From IMG/VR virus record IMGVR_UViG_3300037847_003424, positions 1 through 22,050 of that record: a stretch of 22,050 nt of DNA; one strand, written 5' to 3'. Under the pieces are notes generated by a model. That model had not been told where the DNA came from and searched no databases. It saw only the letters and a list, made by a program, of their open reading frames with translations. Shown in pieces: positions 7,511 to 15,168 of the stretch. Each line of letters starts with the position of its first letter. Position 1 is the stretch's first letter. A program made the translations under genes and the position numbers. Source of the stretch: a virus.

Positions 7511-8305
7511 ATGGCAGCGCCAGAAGTAAAACCTATAAGAGTATCTGAGATTAAAGGTAGGTTGATGCGACCTGCTTTGACCTCTCACTTTATTTGTGAG
7601 TTTAAACCACCAGAATCTTTAAACAGTTTTGTTATAGACAGAGCAGTAGAAGGTGGATTTCTGGGTGCTGACTATACTAATAGGGACAACCAAGAACTAA
7701 TTAGACTGTCTTGTGCTAATGCCTCACTTCCAGGTTCTTCATTAGCAACTCACGAAATCAATAATGACCACACTGGTGTTACTGAAAGACACGTTTATAG
7801 AAGACAGTATGACCAACGCTCTGAGTTTACTTTCTACGTAGATTCTGAATATAGAGTTATTGACTTCTTTGAAAACTGGATGTCTTATATTGTTAGTGAA
7901 GATGAAATAGAACTTCAGAAGAGGAGAGAATATAATTATCGTGTCAACTTCCCTGACGATTACAAAACAGATAATCTTTATATAACAAAGTTTGAAAAAG
8001 ATTTCAATGCTAGGCATCTGACATATCAGTTTATTAATGCGTATCCCATAAGCATAAATTCAATGCCTATTTCATATGAATCATCTGAACTTTTAAAATG
8101 CACTGTATCTTTTACATACAGTCGTTATGTAATTAATAAAAGAGCTGGAAACCCATTTAGTTCTCTTGATAATATGGATGTCTATGTTCCCTCTAGTCAA
8201 GTTCCAGATGGATCACGAATCGTAGGTTCAAAAGATATCAATAACGGTAGAAAACAAGTTGATTATTTGACACCTCAAGGCAATATATTAACCACCATAC
8301 AATAG
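7511..8305 (+). CDS. 54: gp54-like baseplate tail-tube initiator (tube-fold protein)
   Basis: Probable homologue of T4 gp54, which caps the baseplate and starts gp19 tube polymerisation. At 264 aa it is shorter than T4 gp54 (320). It shows the tube-protein pattern also seen in gp19: LTSHFICEFKPP near the start, then LSCANASLPGSSLATHEI, RHVYRRQYDQRSEFTFYVDSEYRVIDFFENWMSYI and a final LLKCTVSFTYSRYVI strand. Tail-tube protein gp19 shares this fold and could be confused with it; the position beside gp4, gp48, gp53 and gp26, with no sheath gene nearby, favours gp54. It is the first gene of the long + strand tail module. The last 45 residues look like a flexible extension. Confidence 0.72.
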   Translation: MAAPEVKPIRVSEIKGRLMRPALTSHFICEFKPPESLNSFVIDRAVEGGFLGADYTNRDNQELIRLSCANASLPGSSLATHEINNDHTGVTERHVYRRQYDQRSEFTFYVDSEYRVIDFFENWMSYIVSEDEIELQKRREYNYRVNFPDDYKTDNLYITKFEKDFNARHLTYQFINAYPISINSMPISYESSELLKCTVSFTYSRYVINKRAGNPFSSLDNMDVYVPSSQVPDGSRIVGSKDINNGRKQVDYLTPQGNILTTIQ

Positions 8306-8313
8306 AATAAATA
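8306..8313 (+). promoter_or_regulatory. Late promoter AATAAATA upstream of gp26
   Basis: AATAAATA begins right after the gp54-like stop codon and lies 28 bases before the gp26 ATG, in a 35-base non-coding gap. It matches the NATAAATA late form and leaves room for a leader of about 20 bases. It would drive gp26 and the hub genes beyond. Confidence 0.55.
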
Positions 8314-8340
8314 ACCATACTGAAACTTCTATAAGACATT

Positions 8341-9060
8341 ATGCCTTTACCAAAGATTGCCACACCAACATATGAGTTGGAATTGCCCTCTACAGGAAAG
8401 AACTTAAAGTATAGACCATTTCTAGTAAAGGAAGAGAAACTATTGGTTCTCGCACTAGAAAGTGAGAACACCAAAGAGATTACAACTGCTATCAAGAATG
8501 TAATCAAGTCTTGTGTTCTTACTAGAGGTGTGAAAATTGAAACTCTTCCTACGTTTGATATTGAGTATCTGTTCCTGAATATCAGAGGCAAGTCTGTCGG
8601 TGAAGAAGTTGAAGTTAATATCATCTGCCCCGATGATGGTGAGACATATGCTCCTGTGAAAATTAATATTGATGAAGTTGAAGTCAAGAAGAGTGATGAA
8701 CACTCAAACAAAATTAAGTTAGATGAAAACCTTGTGATGGAGATGAAGTATCCTTCTTTGGATCAGTTCATCAAGTCCAACTTTGACTTCTCTGAGGATG
8801 ATGCCATGGATCAGTCATTTGATATGGTGGCAACTTGTATTGATAAAATCTATAATGCAGAAGAAGTATGGACAGCATCTGACTGTTCCAAGAAAGAACT
8901 TATTGATTTCTTAGAGCAGATGAACTCATCTCAATTTAAAGAAATTGAAAAGTTCTTTGAGACAATGCCTAAACTTTCTCATGAAGTAAAGGTGACAAAC
9001 CCTAATACCAAGGTTGAAAGCACCATTGTGCTGGAGGGACTCTCAAGTTTTTTCGCATAG
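8341..9060 (+). CDS. 26: gp26-like baseplate hub assembly protein (T4 baseplate family)
   Basis: Member of the T4 gp26 baseplate family, needed for hub assembly; T4 gp26 is 208 aa, this protein 239. It opens MPLPKIATPTYELELPSTGKNLKYRPFLVKEEKLLVLALES, a pattern strongly characteristic of the family, followed by TRGVKIETLPTFDIEYLFLNIRGKSVGE and an acidic middle. The C-terminal half is helical (CSKKELIDFLEQMNSSQFKEIEKFF) and ends with a beta strand and SSFFA. It resembles tail-assembly chaperones of other phages in its place before the tape measure. A phased T TTT TTC heptamer two codons before the stop suggests that a fraction of ribosomes shift to -1 and add 61 residues (6 plus the 55 of the next ORF). 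Confidence 0.88.
   Translation: MPLPKIATPTYELELPSTGKNLKYRPFLVKEEKLLVLALESENTKEITTAIKNVIKSCVLTRGVKIETLPTFDIEYLFLNIRGKSVGEEVEVNIICPDDGETYAPVKINIDEVEVKKSDEHSNKIKLDENLVMEMKYPSLDQFIKSNFDFSEDDAMDQSFDMVATCIDKIYNAEEVWTASDCSKKELIDFLEQMNSSQFKEIEKFFETMPKLSHEVKVTNPNTKVESTIVLEGLSSFFA
9048..9054 (+). promoter_or_regulatory. Candidate -1 ribosomal frameshift heptamer T TTT TTC at the end of gp26
   Basis: The zero frame reads AGT TTT TTC GCA TAG, so the heptamer has the X XXY YYZ phasing. After a -1 slip the frame continues CGC ATA GGT CTT TCC CAT ATG into the next ORF. Just downstream AGGTCT (9059-9064) can pair with GGACCT (9074-9079), with one G-U pair and a 9-base loop, a modest stem with a 4-base spacer. 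The -1 frame is closed only at 9015, upstream of the heptamer. Confidence 0.6.
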
Positions 9061-9071
9061 GTCTTTCCCAT

Positions 9072-9239
9072 ATGGACCTTGAGTCCTATTATAAGTTAAA
9101 CTTCTCCTTGATACAGTACCATAAATATTCATTAACGGAGATTGAAAACTTGATACCTTGGGAAAGGGACATTTATGTTGAATTGTTAAAGGCACACTTA
9201 GAAGAAGAGAAACAGAAACAACAACAAAATGGGACCTGA
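9072..9239 (+). CDS. 55-aa ORF after gp26; probable C-terminal part of a gp26 frameshift fusion
   Basis: The protein starts MDLESYYKLNFSLIQYHKYS and continues LTEIENLIPWERDIYVELL, then an E/K/Q-rich tail to ..QQNGT. The compact pattern (aromatic-rich helix, then LTEIENLIPWERDIY) resembles the second component of phage tail-assembly chaperone pairs and small proteins that follow gp26 in cyanophages, possibly the gp51 position of T4. No Shine-Dalgarno is visible before the ATG at 9072, and the frame is open upstream through the gp26 end to 9018. Expression by -1 frameshift from gp26 is therefore a good alternative to independent initiation; the fusion would be 299 aa. It overlaps the next gene's start by 11 bases. 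Whether it is made alone, fused or both cannot be decided here. Confidence 0.7.
   Translation: MDLESYYKLNFSLIQYHKYSLTEIENLIPWERDIYVELLKAHLEEEKQKQQQNGT
9120..9127 (+). promoter_or_regulatory. Possible late promoter CATAAATA inside the 55-aa ORF
   Basis: CATAAATA fits NATAAATA and lies about 100 bases before the 625-aa tail protein start. It also encodes His-Lys-Tyr of the overlapping ORF, so it may be chance. Confidence 0.3.
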
Positions 9240-11106
9240 CGAACTCGACGATCTACTAGCAAGTATTAGAGCAGAAGCCAAGGAAGAATCCTCTGGTGGT
9301 GCTCTTGCTTTGTATGAGGGTACGAGAGAGACAGATCTTGTTAGTGAAAGTATAGACGAGAGAATATTAAGACTGATAGGTCTTGAAGACGTATTTGATA
9401 TTGACTACGGAACATATAGCACCCTGCTCAGGGAGAGACTTGCTGCGGCAAGGATGACTAATTCCGAAATAGCATCTGATGAAGATGAACTATTGCGGGA
9501 TGAGTTTAGAAGAGTAAGGGGAAAGGTTGGTCGCTTCAAGATAAGCAAGAAGAAGATATCTGCTGGCGGTCTTGGTGTAGCAGGACAGATACCTATCTCA
9601 TCAAATAAGTTTTTCCTAGCATCAAAGGCAGTTGTTCCTCCTGATGCTGGCAAGGAAGATAGTGGGGAGAAGACATCTCCAGAAATAATGGATAAGTTGG
9701 ATCAACTTATTGAAGCAATAAAGAAAGATAATAAGATAGAAGAAAAGAAACAAGAGACCGAAAGAAGGCAGAAGCAAAACAAGAGAAGAGAGGAGAGAGA
9801 AAATAGGTTAGAATCAATATCAAAACCTGTGCAGAGAATGATGAAAAAGGTGGTAGCACCTTTTCAGAATATTCTTGATCGTATTATGAAGTTTGTTAAG
9901 TTTACCCTACTTGGGTTTGCATTCAACAAATTAATGAACTGGTTTGCAGATCCTAAGAACCAGAAAAAAATAGAAGTTATTGGTAGGTTCTTGAAGGACT
10001 GGTGGCCAACTTTACTTGGTGCTGCAGCACTTTTCTTCACACCATTAGGAAAACTTGTGAAGGGTGTTGTTTCATTGATGCGTTTTGCTATTCCTGCTTT
10101 ACTTAGAATTGCAAGACGCAACCCATACGTTGCTATTGCCACTCTTGGTGCAGCTGCCATTAGTGGCATTATTGCAAGCACTTTACCGAAAAAGGATGAA
10201 AAAGTTGCTGACCAAGAGGCATTTGATTCTGGGCAAGATTTAACTTTACCATCTTTTAATCGAGGTGGCATGAATATAAGTATGGGTGGTCTTCGTGATA
10301 CTGATGGAAGAATAACAAATACTAGTGGTTTAGATATTACTGGAGCAGGACCAGACACACAGTTGATTGCTGCTGCTCCTGGAGAAATTGTCATTCCAAA
10401 AGATACCGTAGAAATGTACGGTTCTGATTACTTTATGAATATGATTAGGTCTTCTGGAAAGACTGGTGTTCCTCAGATGATAAATGGTATTCAACTTGCT
10501 AACCAAGGTGGTATGGTAGGTGGGTTAAGACTTCCTGGCACTGGAAGATTTGTGCAACCCAGAACAGAATATTCCTCTAGACAATATGGTAGAGATAGTA
10601 CATATCCAACGCGGTCACAGTTTAGGTTCTTAGGTATTCCTATCCCAGGGACAGAAAGAATAGAACCAGCAACTGGTCGTCGTAATACAACCCCATATAA
10701 TACTTCTCCTACGAGGAGAAACTTTGTTGGCAACAATACTTCTCCTAAGAGCAGAAGCTTTGTTGGTGATGCATTCGTAAACTTTGGTAGAAATATTCAG
10801 AGTATAAGAAACTACGGAAGGCGTCAGGAAGAGATGATGCGACAGTTGGGTGTAGAACCTGATGGTTATACTAACTTGAGAGGTAACCCAGTGATGGGTC
10901 CTCAGTCAAGAGTTGTGCCTGTTGGAACTCCAGAGGTTACAACTAAAATGCAAACCATTGTTCTTCCTCCAACAACAATGCAAGCAAAGAAACCAACAAT
11001 ACCAACCTTCACTGGGACAAAGATACCTGAGTTTAGTATCACTTCTAGAAATACTCATAGGTCTGTTGTTTCTTCTGTTCTTGGCGTATCAGATCTGGTA
11101 GGATAA
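9229..11106 (+). CDS. Tape-measure-like tail/hub protein 1 (625 aa)
   Basis: Probable tail tape measure or internal hub component (T4 gp29 position, right after the gp26 pair). The order of parts is: acidic N-terminus; a highly charged coiled coil at about 155-200; the motif ILDRIMKFVKF-TLLGFAFN at 215-233; hydrophobic helices at 260-320 (TLLGAAALFF, AIATLGAAAISGIIAS), which could cross a membrane; then a Gly-rich linker with AAPGEIVIPKDTVEMYGSDYF at 381-402, a pattern seen in many phage tape measures; and a disordered Arg/Thr-rich C-terminus. The length suits a roughly 100-nm tail (T4 gp29 is 590 aa). It overlaps the preceding ORF by 11 bases and precedes a second protein that shares the FTLLGF motif. 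Either could be the true ruler; I favour neither strongly. Confidence 0.65.
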   Translation: MGPDELDDLLASIRAEAKEESSGGALALYEGTRETDLVSESIDERILRLIGLEDVFDIDYGTYSTLLRERLAAARMTNSEIASDEDELLRDEFRRVRGKVGRFKISKKKISAGGLGVAGQIPISSNKFFLASKAVVPPDAGKEDSGEKTSPEIMDKLDQLIEAIKKDNKIEEKKQETERRQKQNKRREERENRLESISKPVQRMMKKVVAPFQNILDRIMKFVKFTLLGFAFNKLMNWFADPKNQKKIEVIGRFLKDWWPTLLGAAALFFTPLGKLVKGVVSLMRFAIPALLRIARRNPYVAIATLGAAAISGIIASTLPKKDEKVADQEAFDSGQDLTLPSFNRGGMNISMGGLRDTDGRITNTSGLDITGAGPDTQLIAAAPGEIVIPKDTVEMYGSDYFMNMIRSSGKTGVPQMINGIQLANQGGMVGGLRLPGTGRFVQPRTEYSSRQYGRDSTYPTRSQFRFLGIPIPGTERIEPATGRRNTTPYNTSPTRRNFVGNNTSPKSRSFVGDAFVNFGRNIQSIRNYGRRQEEMMRQLGVEPDGYTNLRGNPVMGPQSRVVPVGTPEVTTKMQTIVLPPTTMQAKKPTIPTFTGTKIPEFSITSRNTHRSVVSSVLGVSDLVG

Positions 11107-11107
11107 T

Positions 11108-13618
11108 ATGGCATCTATTAGTTCTAAAAAACTGTTACCATCTACTGAAAAAAAGGAAAAGGTATTTCTTGTTCCTTACACTAATATCATTCCGTCAACA
11201 CCCAAACTTGGTGGAGTAAAACCTGCTGAAGGAAAAAAAGAAACTGTCAAAACTTCAGAGGTAAATGAAAAACTTTCTGAAGTTGTTAAATTTTTTAGAT
11301 ATAGTTTATTACTGAAAGAAAGAGATAAAAGAAGAAAAAGGAGAGAGCAAGAGAGAAAAAGATTTGAAGAGAGTGAGAGTAAGTTAGAGACAAGAAAACT
11401 AGGAAAAAAACAACAGCAAGAGAAACTTGCTGCAAAGATACCTGGTTCTACTATTTTTGATAGACTTGCAAGGTTTACTGGGTTTACTTTACTTGGGTTT
11501 ATATTTAATAACTTCTCCAATCTTTTACCAGGTTTAAACTCCATTGGTAGTTTTTTAGCACCTGCTGCTAAAGGTATTGGTCTTTTTGCTGATAGTTTAT
11601 TTGAAGGTGTTGTTGATTGGATTGATAAAGGATATAAAGCATACGATGCTGTAGGTAAGATAGTAAAAGACCTTGGTGGTGAAAACTATGAAAGACTATT
11701 CAATGAGTTTTCTGGTGCATTAAATCTTGTTGTAAATGGTGCTTTACTTGCAGGTGCTGCTGGTCTTCGTGGTGGTTTATTTAAACCTAAAACAACAATA
11801 ATCGCAACACTTAAAGAAGCAAAAGGTGGACTTAGTGGCGCAACTGCTGCTGGTAGACTCTCTCCGGAGATGCAGCAGCAGATTTTATCTTCAACAATAA
11901 CAAAGAGAACAGATGTTCTCTCAAAAAGAGGACAAGCTAGAGATGTAATTGCCAGAGCTAGATTTAAACTTAAGTCTGCTAAAACAAAGGCACAGCAAGA
12001 AGCTATTGCTGAAGAGCTTCTTGAGAGTTCTTTTGAATCAGGAAAGGGAAAGAGGACAAGAGGATTTGGCACGGATCTTGCTGCGGGTGAAAGGGGAGCG
12101 TTTACTGTTCTCTCAAGAAGACCAACAAGAAAAATTCTAAAAGCAGAGCGTGATCTTTTAAGAAAGGTTACTATTGGCGGTTTTGGTGGTGTAGAGGAAA
12201 CAAGGACCTTAGTTCAAAAAGTATTTGATACTAAAAGAGAAAAGTTTGTAAAACTAAGAAAGAAGTCAACCAAAGGAGTTCCCATAACAGAAACTGTTGA
12301 TGAATTTTTTGACGATGAAATGTTTAGGGCTCCGACTGAACAAAAAAGAAGAACAACGAAAAAATCAGAAATTAAAAATATCAAGAAAGGACAGCCAGTA
12401 TTCAGTTCAAAAACTGGAAAGAGAACTGTTGAACTTGCTATACCTGGTTTGGGAAGAAAGAGATTTAATCCAGCAGTTGCTGATACTTTGGAATATATGG
12501 CAAAGACATACGGTACTAACGATATGTCTCTTGTGGCTGCATTTGAAGATCCAGATTTTTATGGCGATATTATTTCAAAAGAACGTAGAGCAATGTTAAA
12601 AGCTAAGGGAAAGAGGATGACTTCACGTCCCTTAAAACCAACAGCAGCAAAATTACAACCAAGAGGTGTTGATATTCCTACACAGCAAGCAGCAAAAACT
12701 GCCGCAAGAACTGCCGGCAGAGGTTCTAGAATTATCCCATTTATTGGACCGTTATTTGACTTTGTAATTAGCGTTGCTCTTGGAGACCCTCCAGGAGAAG
12801 CAGCTGCTGGTGCAATTGGTGCAGCATTGGGTGGTTTTGTTGGTACGTTATTAGTTGGTTCAGGTACTTTTGGTCTCGGTGCAATACTTGGTGGTGCTAT
12901 TGGAGGATTTGTTGGTGATCTTATCGGTAGATCATTGTATAAGGCATCAGTAGAAATGCTAGGATTTAAGAAAGATAAAAAAGGATATAACCAGGGTGGT
13001 GTTGTTGCCTCAAGGCAGATAAAAAGAGAGACGAAACCAAAGGAAGATACTATAAAGACAGTATCTCCTGTAGGGTTACAATCACGCTTCTCTGAAAATG
13101 ATTTAAAAACTCTTTACGGAGACTCTGTAGGAATACTAGGTAAAATATCTGGTATTATGGCTTCTCCTGGTGGGTTTATTGGAAGTATAATGTCTTCTTC
13201 AATCAACCTATTATTTGGTCAGAAGTTTGACGATAGGTTACTGAGTTATATTAGACAAACTTTTGGTGCAGGAGTTGAGAGTAATGTCAGATCATCTGTT
13301 GATACTGCAGTAAGAAATCTTGAATTTTTCCTTGCCTTTGGAAAAGACTCTCAACAAACTAAGTTAGTACCTACACCTAAAAGAACAAGGACTTTCATGA
13401 CAGGTCCTGCACCAGGAGATGCACTGGAGAGAAGACAAGGGGAAACTCCTAGACCTACTGGTTTAGATCCAAGTATTCCTATGGCTGATGATGAATATGT
13501 GCTCCCTGATGGTAGTATTCTTAAACCAGGTATGGAGGTTGGTTCATTGCAAATGACTCCAACATATGCAAAACATATGGAGTTTACATATGCAATTCAA
13601 CCTGTGATGGTTGGTTAA
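11108..13618 (+). CDS. Tape-measure-like tail/hub protein 2 (836 aa)
   Basis: Large virion protein just 1 base after the preceding gene and built similarly. It has a short Lys-rich N-terminus, an Arg/Glu coiled coil at about 60-110 (KERDKRRKRREQERKRFEES), and the motif IFDRLARFTGF-TLLGFIFN at 116-134. A long basic helical region (200-500) follows, then a Gly/Ala-rich hydrophobic segment at about 540-617 (GAALGGFVGTLLVGSG, LGAILGGAIGGFVGDLIG), which resembles membrane-active parts of tape measures. The C-terminus contains NQGGVV and ends in VLPDGSILKPGMEVGSLQMTP. A role in tail length, DNA channel formation or membrane crossing is likely from context (before gp27 and the gp5-like gene). I cannot say which of the two proteins corresponds to T4 gp29. 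The gene is certain, the role inferred. Confidence 0.65.
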   Translation: MASISSKKLLPSTEKKEKVFLVPYTNIIPSTPKLGGVKPAEGKKETVKTSEVNEKLSEVVKFFRYSLLLKERDKRRKRREQERKRFEESESKLETRKLGKKQQQEKLAAKIPGSTIFDRLARFTGFTLLGFIFNNFSNLLPGLNSIGSFLAPAAKGIGLFADSLFEGVVDWIDKGYKAYDAVGKIVKDLGGENYERLFNEFSGALNLVVNGALLAGAAGLRGGLFKPKTTIIATLKEAKGGLSGATAAGRLSPEMQQQILSSTITKRTDVLSKRGQARDVIARARFKLKSAKTKAQQEAIAEELLESSFESGKGKRTRGFGTDLAAGERGAFTVLSRRPTRKILKAERDLLRKVTIGGFGGVEETRTLVQKVFDTKREKFVKLRKKSTKGVPITETVDEFFDDEMFRAPTEQKRRTTKKSEIKNIKKGQPVFSSKTGKRTVELAIPGLGRKRFNPAVADTLEYMAKTYGTNDMSLVAAFEDPDFYGDIISKERRAMLKAKGKRMTSRPLKPTAAKLQPRGVDIPTQQAAKTAARTAGRGSRIIPFIGPLFDFVISVALGDPPGEAAAGAIGAALGGFVGTLLVGSGTFGLGAILGGAIGGFVGDLIGRSLYKASVEMLGFKKDKKGYNQGGVVASRQIKRETKPKEDTIKTVSPVGLQSRFSENDLKTLYGDSVGILGKISGIMASPGGFIGSIMSSSINLLFGQKFDDRLLSYIRQTFGAGVESNVRSSVDTAVRNLEFFLAFGKDSQQTKLVPTPKRTRTFMTGPAPGDALERRQGETPRPTGLDPSIPMADDEYVLPDGSILKPGMEVGSLQMTPTYAKHMEFTYAIQPVMVG

Positions 13619-13634
13619 ATAGTTAATAAAAGAT

Positions 13635-14924
13635 ATGGGCAGCAAAGAGTCTCTACAATATAATAAGTTTGAGGTTTATCCCAACGAAGGTGATGAGTCT
13701 GTAGATATTCGTGCGGGTGCTCCTAGAATAGAATACCGCGAGAGTGTGTTCACACCTTTCGTACAGGTAAGTGTATTTGTAATTGAAACTGGTTCTGCAG
13801 TAAAGGAACTAACAGTGCTTGAAGGACTCAAACTTCAAGGAACGGAGAAGGTTTTATTTGAGATAGAAGATGCAGTAGGTAATAAGATATCTCTTGATGA
13901 TGACAATGACTTAAGAATAGGTAGTGTTGCTAACGTATCTCAGTCATTCAAAACTATCTCATATAGTATGAATGTAGTATCAAAGGAGATGTTTGATAAT
14001 ACATTATTGGACACAAGAGTGAAAAGAAAACTACAAGGAAAGATATCTGATATTGTTCCATCAATAGTAAGTAATGACCTGGGTTCTAGTAAACCTGTAT
14101 ACATTGATGAGACTCACAACTCATACTTTAACTTTGGAAAGGATATAGCACCTTTCAATAAGATATTAGAACTGCAGGGTCTGTCTATTCCTGCAGGAAT
14201 GAATACTAAGAGTGCTGGATATCTTTTCTGGGAAACATCAGAGGGATATCATTTCAAGTCTCTTGACAAGTTATTCAGTACAGAAGGAAAAAATATCAAG
14301 AAGTATATTGAGAACAAAAAAGTTGATACTATAGTTCCAGCAGGTTATAATGATAAGATACTACACTCAAAAATTGACAGAACAATAGATGCTCTGGGTC
14401 AGTTTGAAAGTGGTGCATTTGGAACTATCCTGGAGGTATTTGATAGTGTAACTGGTGAATATACTGAGAGTACTACAAAGTCTCCTCCACCAGAAGGAAC
14501 TGCTGAAATAGCAGGAGAGACTCTTCCTCAGTTCAATAAAGAGTATAGAGATAAGGCAACCGATAAAATACATGCAACCAAAAACACTGGTGGTTCGTTT
14601 GGTTCTGCTGACAGTTTAGAAAGACAGGTTGAAAAATTCAACGAAGAAGATATAGTAGTAGAGGAAGTTCTATGGCAGGCAAAGCAAAACTTTAGACAGA
14701 AGTTTAATATGTCTGCAGAAATTATTATACCTGCAGACTTTAGTCTTCACGCTGGAGATTTGGTTCACTGCGACTTTCCTGAAATATCCTCAAAGAAAAC
14801 CCTTCAAGAATCCCAGAAAGATAGTGGCATATATATGATAGCAGACTTATGTCATTATGGTGATAAGTCTCAGTCGTATACTGGGCTACATTTAGTTAGA
14901 GATTCTTTCGGTATTAAAAACTAA
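13635..14924 (+). CDS. 27: gp27-like baseplate hub subunit
   Basis: Likely homologue of T4 gp27, which forms the trimeric torus of the hub that holds gp5 and is structurally tube-like. At 429 aa it is slightly longer than T4 gp27 (391). N-terminal beta domain pattern: IRAGAPRIEYRESVFTPFVQVSVFVIETG, then VLEGLKLQGTEKVLFEIED. The middle contains LQGLSIPAGMNTKSAGYLFWETSEGYHFKSLDKL, typical of hub proteins of myophages (a cylinder module). The C-terminal strand FSLHAGDLVHCDFPE, then MIADLCHYGDKSQSYTGLHLVRDSFG, matches the final tube-like domain of gp27/gpD folds. Position directly upstream of the gp5-like gene (with CP12 between) supports the call. It begins 16 bases after the tape-measure-like gene. 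Confidence 0.85.
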   Translation: MGSKESLQYNKFEVYPNEGDESVDIRAGAPRIEYRESVFTPFVQVSVFVIETGSAVKELTVLEGLKLQGTEKVLFEIEDAVGNKISLDDDNDLRIGSVANVSQSFKTISYSMNVVSKEMFDNTLLDTRVKRKLQGKISDIVPSIVSNDLGSSKPVYIDETHNSYFNFGKDIAPFNKILELQGLSIPAGMNTKSAGYLFWETSEGYHFKSLDKLFSTEGKNIKKYIENKKVDTIVPAGYNDKILHSKIDRTIDALGQFESGAFGTILEVFDSVTGEYTESTTKSPPPEGTAEIAGETLPQFNKEYRDKATDKIHATKNTGGSFGSADSLERQVEKFNEEDIVVEEVLWQAKQNFRQKFNMSAEIIIPADFSLHAGDLVHCDFPEISSKKTLQESQKDSGIYMIADLCHYGDKSQSYTGLHLVRDSFGIKN

Positions 14925-14940
14925 CTAAGGAGAAAAACCA

Positions 14941-15168
14941 ATGGAAAATATTGAAGCACACATCGAGAAGGATAAACAAATTCTTGATGACCCACAAACA
15001 AATCCACAGATGCGTCGTCACATCGAGGGCGAACTGCATGACCTAGAAGAGTATGTAGAGCATCATAAAGAAGAAATTGAAGCAGGTGACCATCACGATC
15101 CATCAGCACTTGAACTCTATTGTGATCAAGAACCTGGCGCACCTGAGTGTAAAATTCACGATAACTGA
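14941..15168 (+). CDS. cp12: CP12-like Calvin-cycle regulatory protein (auxiliary metabolic gene)
   Basis: CP12 is a small redox-switched protein that binds GAPDH and phosphoribulokinase and shuts the Calvin cycle; phage copies are thought to steer carbon to the pentose phosphate pathway for nucleotide synthesis. The 75-aa product ends ALELYCDQEPGAPECKIHDN, the CP12 C-terminal signature: LExYC, eight residues, then C (Cys61 and Cys70), then a basic residue and an acidic end. The middle EGELHDLEEYVEHH fits the helical CP12 core. The N-terminal cysteine pair of many plant and cyanobacterial CP12s is absent. A strong ribosome site AAGGAG (14927-14932) lies 8 bases before the ATG. It sits between gp27 and the gp5-like gene, with its stop sharing one base with the latter's start. 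Confidence 0.85.
   Translation: MENIEAHIEKDKQILDDPQTNPQMRRHIEGELHDLEEYVEHHKEEIEAGDHHDPSALELYCDQEPGAPECKIHDN

Noticed and set aside
9864-10394. 176-residue open frame on the - strand opposite the 625-aa tail protein
   Set aside because: Lies wholly within a gene with clear coding features; product is Ser/Pro/Ile-rich shadow sequence.
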